Part shown: positions 23,997-32,300 of the stretch, one piece after another
Position numbering within the stretch: position 1 is the first letter of the stretch
Layout: each line of letters opens with the position of its first letter
Origin: Iamia sp963728655
Lineage (GTDB): Bacteria; Actinomycetota; Acidimicrobiia; Acidimicrobiales; Iamiaceae
Length of the DNA: 64,000 nucleotides
Assembly (NCBI GenBank): GCA_963728655.1
Contig: CAVSLD010000001.1
Location: forward strand, 186,001 to 250,000
Direction: 5' to 3'
Position numbers and translations under genes: made by a program
The notes under the pieces: model-generated
Databases searched by the model: none
What the model saw: only the letters and a program-made list of their open reading frames with translations
What the model was told of the DNA's origin: nothing

Positions 23997-24941
23997 GTGC
24001 CGGCAGTCGAGCGCAGCGGATCCGAGGGGGCCGCCGACCGCACCCCGGCCGCGCCCGGCCGCAACCGCCGGGTGGCGGTGCTGGCCTCGCTGGTGCTGGC
24101 GGTGCTGGCCGTGGGCGCCCTGCTCGCCGCCCGCCGGGGCCCGGTGGAGACCCAGGCCCGCATCGGTCCGGCGCCCGAGGTGGGCCCGGCGACGGTGGAC
24201 AGGCCCGACACCAGCCTCATCGGCTCCTGGCCGACGACCACGACGACCACCTCCACGACGACGACCACCACCACCGCACCGGCCCCGCCGGCGGTCGAGG
24301 ACGGTCTGATGCTGGCCTCGCCCCTGCCCCGGCCGTGGGCCACCAGCTGGATCGTGGCCGACGCCCGGGGCCCGTCGGTGCCCCTCCACTCCGAGCCGGG
24401 GGTGCGCGTGCCCAGCGGACGGGCCCTGGCCAGCCCCACGCCCGAGGGCCTCGGCCAGGTGTTCCTGGTCCGGGGGCGCCGGCCCGGCTGGCTGCTGGCC
24501 CAGCTCATGTCCCGGCCCAACTCGGCCATGGCCTGGATCCGGGAGTCCGACGTCACCCTGCGCCGCGTGCCCAACCACATCGTCATCGAGAGGGGCGCCC
24601 GGCGCCTCACCGTGTACCACGGCGAGGAGGTGCTGGCCCGCTTCCCGGTGGCGACGGGCAAGGCGTCGTCGCCCACGCCGATCGGCACCTTCTTCGTGGA
24701 CGGGCGCGTGCGCCTGTCGGGGAACCGGTCCTACGGCGACGGCCAGGTGAGCTTCACCGGGTTCTCCGAGGTGTACCAGAGCTTCGGGGGCGGCAACGGC
24801 CAGGTGGCCATGCACGGCACGCAGAACCCCGCGCTCATCGGCACCCCGGCCAGCCACGGGTGCGTGCGCCTCACCAACGAGGGCATCCGCCGGGTGCTCG
24901 ACCTGGCCGAGGCGGGGACCCCGGTCGAGGTGATCCCCTGA
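23997..24941 (+). CDS. L,D-transpeptidase (YkuD family)
   Basis: The 314-residue enzyme has an N-terminal membrane anchor (about 28-48), a Thr-rich linker (near 80-97) and a C-terminal YkuD catalytic domain. The active-site signature is complete: AMHGTQNPALIGTPASHGCVRL spans the catalytic His and the SHGCVR Cys. It makes 3-3 cross-links or attaches proteins to peptidoglycan outside the membrane. Between linker and YkuD domain is a small SH3-like or GW-like region (HSEPGVRVPSG, RRPGWLLAQL). The start follows the TAGCCT hexamer. Confidence 0.92.
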   Translation: MPAVERSGSEGAADRTPAAPGRNRRVAVLASLVLAVLAVGALLAARRGPVETQARIGPAPEVGPATVDRPDTSLIGSWPTTTTTTSTTTTTTTAPAPPAVEDGLMLASPLPRPWATSWIVADARGPSVPLHSEPGVRVPSGRALASPTPEGLGQVFLVRGRRPGWLLAQLMSRPNSAMAWIRESDVTLRRVPNHIVIERGARRLTVYHGEEVLARFPVATGKASSPTPIGTFFVDGRVRLSGNRSYGDGQVSFTGFSEVYQSFGGGNGQVAMHGTQNPALIGTPASHGCVRLTNEGIRRVLDLAEAGTPVEVIP

Positions 24942-24966
24942 GCTGAGCGTCAGGCGGCGCTGACGG

Positions 24967-25230
24967 TCACGCGTCCGGGTCGACCGTGGGCGGCGTGGGC
25001 TTCTTCGCCTTCTCCTCGGCCGCCTGGGCCTCGGCCTTGTCGACCAGCCCCTTGGCCGCACCGGTGGCCTTGTCGATCTTGTCGGTGTGCTTGCGGCCGG
25101 TCTTCTCGTCGACCGCGCCGGCGACCTTGTCGATGCCGTCGTCGACCTTGTCGGCGTTGTCGGCCACCGCGTCGGTCGCCTTGTCGGCGAGGTCGCCGGC
25201 GTTGCGCTTCAGCTTGTCGAGGAAGCCCAT
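24967..25230 (-). CDS. MT0933-type antitoxin-like small protein
   Basis: The 87-residue protein is highly charged and helical (MGFLDKLKRNAGDLADKATD, GAVDEKTGRKHTDKIDKATG). The DEKTGxKxxDKIDKA motif matches the actinobacterial MT0933-like antitoxin family. An AAGGAG site precedes the ATG. No toxin gene is adjacent: the neighbours are an L,D-transpeptidase and an OB-fold protein. An antitoxin role is therefore uncertain, and a stress-related or YtxH/CsbD-like role is an alternative. Family assignment is fair; function is not established. Confidence 0.65.
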   Translation of the reverse strand: MGFLDKLKRNAGDLADKATDAVADNADKVDDGIDKVAGAVDEKTGRKHTDKIDKATGAAKGLVDKAEAQAAEEKAKKPTPPTVDPDA

Positions 25231-25349
25231 CGGGGCTCCTTCCGTGGGGGAGGGGACGAGGGCACCGGGTGGGCGGGCGCCGCCGGCGGCGTCAGGCTAC
25301 CCAGGCCTGCGCCGGCCCACCGGTGGTGTGCGGCGGTCGCCGCACGGGG

Positions 25350-25355
25350 CATGCT
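25350..25355 (+). promoter_or_regulatory. -10-like CATGCT for the OB-fold gene
   Basis: CATGCT ends six bases before GTG 25362. Confidence 0.35.
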
Positions 25356-25361
25356 GTCGGC

Positions 25362-25712
25362 GTGCTCAAGTCCCTGCGCAGCCGCCTGACCAAGTCCAAC
25401 GAGGACCTCCACGCCGAGGCCCTCCAGGCCCGGTTCGAGGACGACTCGTGCTCGGCCATCGGCGAGGTCCGCGGACGCGGCCGGGTGCGCCTCCACGGCG
25501 AGGTCGCCGCCCTCCAGGTGGTGCCCCGCGCCGGGGCGCCGTCGCTCGAGGTCACCGTGGACGACGGCACCGGCCGGGCCGTGGCCGTGTTCACCGGCCG
25601 CAAGCGCATCGGCGGCCTCGACCCGGGCCGCCCGGTCCTGGTCGAGGGCGTGGCTCGCCGCGAGCGGGGCCGGCTCCTGCTGATCAACCCGGCCTACACG
25701 CTGCACCGCTGA
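25362..25712 (+). CDS. OB-fold nucleic-acid-binding protein (Rv2694c-like)
   Basis: The 116-residue protein has a single OB fold (RVRLHGEVAALQVVP, LEVTVDDGTGRAVAVFTGRK, GRPVLVEGVARRERGRLLLI). This is the pattern of actinobacterial OB-fold proteins encoded near the trkA pair (Rv2694c beside ceoB/ceoC). Nucleic-acid binding is inferred from the fold. It is convergent with the second trkA gene, with a hairpin in between. Confidence 0.8.
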   Translation: MLKSLRSRLTKSNEDLHAEALQARFEDDSCSAIGEVRGRGRVRLHGEVAALQVVPRAGAPSLEVTVDDGTGRAVAVFTGRKRIGGLDPGRPVLVEGVARRERGRLLLINPAYTLHR

Positions 25713-25742
25713 CCAGGCGGGCCCCGCCTTGCCCGGGGTTCA

Positions 25743-25764
25743 CCCCGCCGCCGCTGCGGCGGGG
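25743..25764. terminator. Hairpin between OB-fold and trkA genes
   Basis: CCCCGCCGC and GCGGCGGGG form a perfect 9-bp stem with loop CGCT between convergent genes. Confidence 0.6.
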
Positions 25765-25884
25765 GACGGTCAGGCCGGCGGGGCGTCGAGCGGGCCGGCG
25801 GCGGCCTCGGCCCCCGCGGGGGCCCCGGCGTCGTCGGTGGCCCGGTCGGCACCCAGGAGGACGGTGACCACCTCGTCTTCGACC

Positions 25885-26517
25885 TCAGGGGTCGGTGAGC
25901 ACCAGCACCTCGTCGCCGCTGCGCAGGACGGTGTCGCCCCGGGGGACGATGACGTGGGAGTCGCGCAGGACGGCCACCACGGTGCAGTCGCGGGGGAGCG
26001 GGAGGGCGATGAGGTCCTGGCCGACGGAGGGGGAGGCGTCGGTGAGGGTCGCCTCGGACAGTCGGGCCCGGCCCCCCTCGAAGGACAGCAGCCGCACGAG
26101 GGTGCCGACCGAGACGGCCTCCTCGACCAGGGCGGTGAGCAGGTGCGGGGTCGAGACCGACACGTCGACGCCCCAGGCCTCGGTGAACATCCACTCGTTG
26201 CGGGGGTTGTTGACCCGGGCCACCACGCGCGGCACGGCGAACTCCTGCTTGGCCAGCAGCGAGATCACCAGGTTGTCCTCGTCGTCGCCGGTGACGGCGG
26301 CCACCACGTCGGCCCGGTCGACGTCGGCCTTGGCGAACTCGGAGACCTCGCAGGCGTCGGCCACCACCCAGCGCACGCCGGGGGCCTCGTCGACGGCCTG
26401 GGCCGTCTGGCTCCGCTCGCGGTCGACCTCCACGATGGTGACGTCGTGGCCGGCCTGCACCAGGTCGTTGGCGATGAAGGTGCCGACGTTGCCGCCGCCG
26501 GCGATGACGATCCTCAT
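25885..26517 (-). CDS. TrkA-family K+ regulatory subunit (RCK), CeoC-like, possibly truncated
   Basis: This 210-residue protein has an N-terminal RCK domain with the NAD-binding GGGNVGTF loop and acidic strand end (TIVEVDRE), then a C-terminal RCK_C domain (GQDLIALPLPRDCTVVAVLR). It gates a potassium transporter in response to nucleotides. The frame stops at 25885 in the middle of LTDP. In the next frame coding continues as EVEDEVVTVLLGADRATDDA to a stop at 25770, so one extra base in the G run 25888-25891 has probably cut the natural tail of about 38 residues. It is the partner of the TrkA gene just upstream (70-nt gap). Confidence 0.85.
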   Translation of the reverse strand: MRIVIAGGGNVGTFIANDLVQAGHDVTIVEVDRERSQTAQAVDEAPGVRWVVADACEVSEFAKADVDRADVVAAVTGDDEDNLVISLLAKQEFAVPRVVARVNNPRNEWMFTEAWGVDVSVSTPHLLTALVEEAVSVGTLVRLLSFEGGRARLSEATLTDASPSVGQDLIALPLPRDCTVVAVLRDSHVIVPRGDTVLRSGDEVLVLTDP

Positions 26518-26587
26518 GGCTGGTGGTCCTCTCGGATCGGGGCCGGCCCGGCGATCGGGGGGAGGTGGTCGAGGGCCACGGTGTGGA

Positions 26588-27259
26588 TCACGACGGCGCC
26601 CCCACGTCGGGCTCGCCGGCCAGGCGCTGGTCGAAGGCCTCGACCGCGTCGCCGGCCACGGCCACGTGCACCGTGTCACCGTCCTGGAGCAGCAGCTCGC
26701 GGTCGGGCACCTGGGCCACGCCCAGACGGGTCACGCTCACGACCCGTGACGCCGGGGGGGCGTCGAGGCCGTGGGCCGGCGTGCCGGCCCAGGCCGGGGG
26801 CACGTCCCGCTCGATGAGCACGACCTTGGCGCTGGGATCGATCCACTCGACCGCGGGGCGCTCGGGCAGGACCCGCTGCAGGACCCGCTCGGTGGTCCAC
26901 TGGACGGTGGCGATGGTGGGGATGCCCAGGCGTTCGTAGATGGCGGCCCGGCGGGGGTCGTAGATCCGGGCCACGACCCGCTCGATGCCGAAGGTCTCCC
27001 GGGCCACCCGGGCGATGAGGATGTTGGAGTTGTCGCCGCTGGTGACGGCGGCGACGGCCCCGGCCTGCTCGACCCCGGCGGCCCGCAGGCGGTCGCGGTC
27101 GAAGCCGACGCCCACCACGGTCGAGCCCGAGAACCCCTCGGGCAGCCGGCCGAAGGCGGTGGGCCTGCGGTCGACCACGGCGACGGTGTGGCCCAGGCCC
27201 TCGATGGCCCCGGCCAGGCCGGCCCCGACCCGTCCGCACCCCACGACGACGACGTGCAC
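26588..27259 (-). CDS. TrkA-family K+ regulatory subunit (RCK), CeoB-like
   Basis: The 223-residue protein has an RCK_N domain with GCGRVGAGLA as dinucleotide loop and VVDRRP at the end of strand 2. A shorter RCK_C region (GVAQVPDRELLLQDGDTVHV) follows. It pairs with the downstream CeoC-like protein, as in mycobacterial ceoB-ceoC. The GTG at 27259 has GGAGG ten bases upstream. It is divergent from two KimA-type transporter genes, strongly suggesting that the pair regulates them. Confidence 0.88.
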   Translation of the reverse strand: MHVVVVGCGRVGAGLAGAIEGLGHTVAVVDRRPTAFGRLPEGFSGSTVVGVGFDRDRLRAAGVEQAGAVAAVTSGDNSNILIARVARETFGIERVVARIYDPRRAAIYERLGIPTIATVQWTTERVLQRVLPERPAVEWIDPSAKVVLIERDVPPAWAGTPAHGLDAPPASRVVSVTRLGVAQVPDRELLLQDGDTVHVAVAGDAVEAFDQRLAGEPDVGAPS

Positions 27260-27454
27260 CTCGGTCGACCTCCATCAGCCGGGCCGGTCGGTCCAGCAGC
27301 GAGAGCGGAGCATAGGGCCGGGCCCGCACGGTGCGTCCACCTGCGCTCGCCCGCCGTGACAGGTGTCTCCGGGTTGGCGGTCGGAGGCCCTGCTGGTCGT
27401 AGGCTCCCCGGCGGTCCGGGCACCCCCGGCCGCGATCCCCCGGGACGGTGCCCG

Positions 27455-29374
27455 ATGGCCTCCCTGTTCAAGCGGCTCCTGGTCGGCAAGCCCCTCGCAT
27501 CCAGCGAGGAGGAGCACCAGCGGTTGGGCAAGCCCACCGCGCTGGCGGTGTTCGCCTCCGACGCCATCTCCTCCACCGCCTATGCGACCCAGGAGATGCT
27601 GGTCATCCTGATGGCCGCGGTGGTGTTCCCGGCCTCGCACACCTACCTGGTGCCCATCGCCATCGCCGCCTGCATCCTGCTGGCCATCGTGGCCATCAGC
27701 TACAGCCAGACGATCCACGCCTACCCCAGCGGGGGCGGGGCCTACGTGGTCAGCCGGGAGAACATCAGCCAGGGCACGGGGCTGGTGGCCGGGGCCGCCC
27801 TGCTGGTCGACTACACGCTCACCGTGGCGGTGTCGATCTCGGCGGGGGTGCTGGCCATCGGGTCGGCGTTCGGCTTCAACGACAAGGCCGAGGTCCGGGT
27901 GGTCCTGGCCCTGGTCTTCCTGGCCCTGCTCACCGTCGGGAACCTGCGGGGCCTGAAGGAGTCGGGCCGGATCTTCGCGGTGCCCACCTACCTCTACGTG
28001 GTCCTGCTCTTCGCCCTGCTGGCGGCCGGGATGTACCACGTGCTGTTCGGCACCGTCACCCCCATCGACACGCCCGAGACCCGCTCGGCCGTCGCCGGCT
28101 TCGCCGAGGAGAACCAGCTGGCGTCCACCGCCGCCCTCTTCATCATCTTGAAGGCGTTCTCGTCCGGTGCCGTGGTCCTCTCCGGTGTGGAGGCCATCTC
28201 CAACGGCGTGCCGGCCTTCAAGAAGCCGGAGTCCCGCAACGCCTCCCGGACACTGTTCATGATGGCCGGCATCCTGGCCACCGGGTTCCTCGGCATCTCC
28301 ACCCTCGCCCACCACTACAAGCCCGTCGCCGACGAGGAGGGCCAGACCCTCCTGGCCCAGCTGGCCTCGGCCATCTTCGGCGACGGGTCGATCCTCTTCT
28401 ACGGGCTCCAGTTCGGCACCTTCGCCATCCTGGTCCTGGCGGCCAACACGGCCTACGCCGACTTCCCCCGCCTCAGCTCGATCATCGCCCAGGACGGCTT
28501 CCTGCCCCGCCAGCTGGCCAGCCGGGGTGACCGGCTGGTCTTCTCCAACGGCGTCCTGATCCTCGCGGGGATGGCCGGCCTGCTCATCGTCGCCTTCAAG
28601 GCCCAGGTCACCCTGCTCATCCCCCTCTACGCGGTGGGTGTGTTCACCGGCTTCACCCTCAGCCAGGCCGGCATGGTCCGCCACCACCTGCGGCTGAAGG
28701 CACCCCACTGGCAGCGGGGGCTGGTGATCAACGTGATCGGCTGCATCGCCACCGGCGTGGTGCTGGTGGTGGTCGTGGTCTCCAAGTTCACCAGTGGGGC
28801 GTGGATCCCGGCCGTGGTGATCCCCATGATCGTGGTCCTGTTCCGGGCCATCCACCGCCACTACGCCCGGGTCGACCGGGCCCTGGCCGTCCCCGACGGG
28901 TACACGGTGCGCCGCCGCACCCACACCGTGGTGGTCCTCGTGGGGCGGGTCACCAAGGGCTCGCTCGAGGCCATCGGCTACGCCCGGTCCATGCGCCCCG
29001 ACCGGCTGCTGGCGGTGACGGTGGTGGCGTCGCGCGACCAGCAGGAGGCGATCATCGCCGACTGGGAGCGCCACGGCGTGCAGGTCGAGCTGCGCACGCT
29101 CTACTCACCGTTCCGGGAGCTGTCGCGGCCGATCCTGCGCTTCGTCGACGAGTACGACGAGGAGGTCGAGGACGACTACGTCACGGTCGTGCTGCCCGAG
29201 TTCGTCCTCGACCACTGGTACGAGCAGCTGCTCCACAACCAGAGCGCGCTGATCCTCCGGTCGCGACTGCGGACCCGCCCCAACACGGTCGTGACGTCGG
29301 TCCCCTTCCACCTCCACGGCGGTCAGGTGGAGGTGATCGGGTCGCCCGACGAGGACGCTGACCTGCCGACCTAG
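27455..29374 (+). CDS. KimA-type APC-superfamily potassium transporter, copy 1
   Basis: This 639-residue membrane protein has about 12 transmembrane helices and a cytosolic C-terminal domain of about 190 residues. The N-terminus (FKRLLVGKPLASSEEEHQRL, ASDAISSTAYATQEML, then YPSGGGAYVVSRENIS) matches KimA/YdaO, a high-affinity proton-coupled K+ importer controlled by c-di-AMP in Bacillus. The divergent TrkA pair supports a potassium role. In Mycobacterium the homologue (Rv2690c) also adjoins ceoBC. The ATG at 27455 is chosen by homology. The leader shows no clear c-di-AMP riboswitch. Confidence 0.88.
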   Translation: MASLFKRLLVGKPLASSEEEHQRLGKPTALAVFASDAISSTAYATQEMLVILMAAVVFPASHTYLVPIAIAACILLAIVAISYSQTIHAYPSGGGAYVVSRENISQGTGLVAGAALLVDYTLTVAVSISAGVLAIGSAFGFNDKAEVRVVLALVFLALLTVGNLRGLKESGRIFAVPTYLYVVLLFALLAAGMYHVLFGTVTPIDTPETRSAVAGFAEENQLASTAALFIILKAFSSGAVVLSGVEAISNGVPAFKKPESRNASRTLFMMAGILATGFLGISTLAHHYKPVADEEGQTLLAQLASAIFGDGSILFYGLQFGTFAILVLAANTAYADFPRLSSIIAQDGFLPRQLASRGDRLVFSNGVLILAGMAGLLIVAFKAQVTLLIPLYAVGVFTGFTLSQAGMVRHHLRLKAPHWQRGLVINVIGCIATGVVLVVVVVSKFTSGAWIPAVVIPMIVVLFRAIHRHYARVDRALAVPDGYTVRRRTHTVVVLVGRVTKGSLEAIGYARSMRPDRLLAVTVVASRDQQEAIIADWERHGVQVELRTLYSPFRELSRPILRFVDEYDEEVEDDYVTVVLPEFVLDHWYEQLLHNQSALILRSRLRTRPNTVVTSVPFHLHGGQVEVIGSPDEDADLPT

Positions 29375-29421
29375 GCTGCGCCCTCGACCCGGGGCCGCCC
29401 CCGGTCGAGGAGAGGTGATCA

Positions 29422-31317
29422 GTGGCGTCGGTGTTCAAGCGGCTGGTGGTGGGCCGGCCCCTCGCATCCAGCGAGGAGGAGCACCAGCGGGTGTCGAAGC
29501 CCGTGGGCCTCGCCGTCTACGCGTCCGACGCCATCTCCTCCACCGCCTACGCCACCGAGGAGATCCTCCTCGTCCTCCTCATGGCGGTGACCTTCCCGCA
29601 GACCCACCGGTACCTGGTGCCCATCGCGGTGGCCGCCGCCCTGCTGCTGCTGGTGGTGCTGCTGAGCTATCGCCAGACCATCGTCGCCTACCCCAACGGC
29701 GGCGGCGCCTACGTCGTCTCCAAGGAGAACATCAGCCAGGGAGCGGGCCTGGTGGCGGGGGCGTCCCTCCTGGTCGACTACACGCTGACGGTGGCCGTCT
29801 CGGTGTCCTCCGGCGTGCTGGCCATCGCCTCGGCGGTGCCCTCGCTGCGGCCGGAGCCGACGCGCATCGCCCTGTGCCTCGGCTTCGTGGTCCTCATGAC
29901 CCTGGCCAACCTGCGCGGCCTCAAGGAGGCGGGGAAGGTCTTCGCCGTCCCCACCTACCTCTACGTGGTCCTCCTGGCGTCACTGCTGGTCATCGGCCTC
30001 ACCCGGGTCTTCGCCTTCGACCTCGGGCCCATCGAGACGGGGCCCGAGCTGGCCGGCGAGTTCGCCCGCGAGCACGCCCTCACCTCCAGCGCCGCCATCT
30101 TCGTGCTGCTGCGGGCCTTCTCCTCCGGCGCGGTGGTGCTCTCGGGCATCGAGGCCATCTCCAACGGTGTGCCCACGTTCCGGTCGCCCGAGTCCAAGAA
30201 CGCCAACTCCACCCTCACCTACATGGGCCTGATCCTGGCCGGGGGGTTCCTCGGCATCAGCGTCCTCGCCAACCACCTGCGGCCGGTGGTGGACGAGGGT
30301 GGCGAGACGGTGCTGTCGCAGATGGGCAAGGTCGTCTTCGGTGAGACGCCGATCTACTACGTGTTCCAGGTCGCGACCTTCGCCATCTTGATCCTGGCCG
30401 CCAACACCGCCTACGCCGGGTTCCCCCAGCTGAGCTCGATCATCGCCAAGGACGGCTACCTGCCCCGCCAGCTGGCCACCCGCGGCGATCGCCTGGCCTT
30501 CTCCAACGGCATCATCTTCCTGGCCGCCATGGCCGGTGTCCTGATCGTCGTCTTCCGGGCCGAGGTCAGCGCCCTCATCCCGCTCTACGCGGTGGGGGTG
30601 TTCACCGGGTTCAGCCTCAGCCAGGCCGGCATGATCCGCCACCACCTCCGCCTGCGCGAGCCGTTCTGGCGTCGCAAGCTGGCGGTGAACGCGGTCGGCT
30701 GTGTGGCCACCACGGTCGTGCTGATGGTGGTCGTGGTCTCCAAGTTCACCCTCGGCGCCTGGATCCCGGCCGTGGTCATCCCCGCCATCGTCGTGCTGTT
30801 CCGGGCCATCCACCGCCACTACGCCCGGATGGACCGGGCCCTCACGGTGAAGCCCGGCTACCGGGCCCGGCGTCGCACCCACACCGTCGTGGTCCTGGTC
30901 GGCCGGGTCACCAAGGGCTCCATGGAGGCCATCGCCTACGCCCGGTCGCTGCGCCCCGACCGCCTCCTGGCCGTGACCGTGGTGGCCAACGCCGAGCAGC
31001 AGGAGGCCATCACCGCCGACTGGGAGGACTTCGAGATCCCCGTCGAGCTGCGCACGCTCTACTCGCCCTACCGGGAGCTGTCGCGGCCGATCATGCGCTT
31101 CGTCGACGAGTACGACGAGGAGGTCGACGACGACTTCCTCACCGTCGTGCTGCCCGAGTTCGTCCTCGACCACTGGTACGAGCAGGTGCTGCACAACCAG
31201 AGCGCGCTGATCCTGCGCTCCCGGCTCCGCACCCGCCCCAACACCGTGGTGACCTCGGTGCCGTTCCACCTCCACGGCGACGAGGTCGAGGTGGGCGGGC
31301 TGGTGGACGAGGAGTGA
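29422..31317 (+). CDS. KimA-type potassium transporter, copy 2
   Basis: The 631-residue protein is a close paralogue of the upstream gene, with the same helices, the GGGAYVVSKENISQG motif and a nearly identical C-terminal block (LPEFVLDHWYEQVLHNQSAL, TRPNTVVTSVPFHLHG). The two genes are 47 nt apart and arose by tandem duplication. Even short DNA stretches (for example at 27496 and 29460) are identical. The GTG start has an AGAGGTGATCA site. The last four bases overlap the start of the next gene. The copies may differ in affinity or regulation; that is inference. Confidence 0.88.
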   Translation: MASVFKRLVVGRPLASSEEEHQRVSKPVGLAVYASDAISSTAYATEEILLVLLMAVTFPQTHRYLVPIAVAAALLLLVVLLSYRQTIVAYPNGGGAYVVSKENISQGAGLVAGASLLVDYTLTVAVSVSSGVLAIASAVPSLRPEPTRIALCLGFVVLMTLANLRGLKEAGKVFAVPTYLYVVLLASLLVIGLTRVFAFDLGPIETGPELAGEFAREHALTSSAAIFVLLRAFSSGAVVLSGIEAISNGVPTFRSPESKNANSTLTYMGLILAGGFLGISVLANHLRPVVDEGGETVLSQMGKVVFGETPIYYVFQVATFAILILAANTAYAGFPQLSSIIAKDGYLPRQLATRGDRLAFSNGIIFLAAMAGVLIVVFRAEVSALIPLYAVGVFTGFSLSQAGMIRHHLRLREPFWRRKLAVNAVGCVATTVVLMVVVVSKFTLGAWIPAVVIPAIVVLFRAIHRHYARMDRALTVKPGYRARRRTHTVVVLVGRVTKGSMEAIAYARSLRPDRLLAVTVVANAEQQEAITADWEDFEIPVELRTLYSPYRELSRPIMRFVDEYDEEVDDDFLTVVLPEFVLDHWYEQVLHNQSALILRSRLRTRPNTVVTSVPFHLHGDEVEVGGLVDEE

Positions 31318-32246
31318 GCGCCGGCCCGCGGCCCGGCGAGGTCTCGCGTCGCGCCGTGCTGGGCGGGATGGGGGCCGCTGCGGTCCTGACCGTGGTGGGC
31401 TGCTCGGGCTCCGGCGACGAGGCCGCCGGCGGCGATGCGGGTGACGGCGCGGACGAGGCGCCCGGGGTCGAGGTGATCGCCTACGGCGACGACGCCGAGC
31501 TCCAGCGCGGCGGCCTGAGCCTGCCGGCCGGGGCGGGGCGCGAGCCGGTGCCGGTGGTCGTGCTCGTCCACGGCGGCTTCTGGCGGGCCCGGTACGACCG
31601 CTCGCTCATGGACGCCCTGGCCGCGTCGGTGGTGGCCCAGGGCTGGGCGGCCTGGAACATCGACTACCGGCCCATCGGCGAGGGCGGCGGCTGGCCCACC
31701 ACCTTCACCGACGCCGCCGCCGGCATCGACCACGTGGCCGCCCTGGCCGAGGAGCGAGGCCTGGACGCGGACCGCGTCGCGGTGGTGGGCCACTCCGCAG
31801 GCGGGACCCTGGCCCTGTGGTCCGCGGCCCGTGCCGGGCTCCCGGCCGAGGTCCCGGGGGCCGACCCCGCGGTGCGGCCGGTGGCGGTGGTGTCCCAGGC
31901 CGGCGTGACCAACCTGGCGGCGGCGGCCATCGACGGGCTGGGCCAGGGGGCGGCGGCGGACCTCATGGGCGGTCAGCCCACCGGGGCGGCGGGCGACGAC
32001 TACCTGTACGCCTCGCCCATCGAGCGCCTGCCCCTCGGCTCCTCGGTCCACCAGCTCCTGGTCCACGGCACCGACGACGACATCGTGCCCCTCACCCAGT
32101 CCGAGACCTACGCGGCCCGGGCCGACGACGCCGGCGACGAGGTCCGCCTCGAGGCCGTCGACGGAGCCGACCACTTCGTGATGATCGACCCCGACGGCCC
32201 GGCCTGGCCGCCCGTGCTCGACCTCCTCGGGGACCGCTTCGCCTGA
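31314..32246 (+). CDS. Secreted alpha/beta hydrolase lipoprotein
   Basis: The 310-residue protein has a Tat-like lipoprotein signal: twin Arg in SRRAVLGGMG and lipobox VVGC near residue 30. The hydrolase domain has the oxyanion HGGFW, nucleophile Ser in VGHSAGG, a catalytic Asp in HGTDDDIVP and a His in GADHFVM. It resembles esterases of the BD-FAE / dienelactone-like group acting outside the membrane. Its GTG overlaps the stop of the second transporter gene, so translation may be coupled, though the functions are unrelated. Confidence 0.85.
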   Translation: MSAGPRPGEVSRRAVLGGMGAAAVLTVVGCSGSGDEAAGGDAGDGADEAPGVEVIAYGDDAELQRGGLSLPAGAGREPVPVVVLVHGGFWRARYDRSLMDALAASVVAQGWAAWNIDYRPIGEGGGWPTTFTDAAAGIDHVAALAEERGLDADRVAVVGHSAGGTLALWSAARAGLPAEVPGADPAVRPVAVVSQAGVTNLAAAAIDGLGQGAAADLMGGQPTGAAGDDYLYASPIERLPLGSSVHQLLVHGTDDDIVPLTQSETYAARADDAGDEVRLEAVDGADHFVMIDPDGPAWPPVLDLLGDRFA

Positions 32247-32288
32247 GGCGTGACGCCTGACCCCTGGGCGGCCGGCCGCCGCCCGGGG

Positions 32289-32294
32289 TACGAT
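32289..32294 (+). promoter_or_regulatory. -10 box TACGAT for the phosphoesterase gene
   Basis: TACGAT ends six bases before ATG 32301, supporting that start and a leaderless mRNA. Confidence 0.5.
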
Positions 32295-32300
32295 CCGCGG

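Noticed and set aside
27260..27454. c-di-AMP (ydaO-type) riboswitch before the KimA-type gene
   Set aside because: The 195-nt leader shows none of the conserved riboswitch core segments that I can recognise. KimA control by other means is more likely here.
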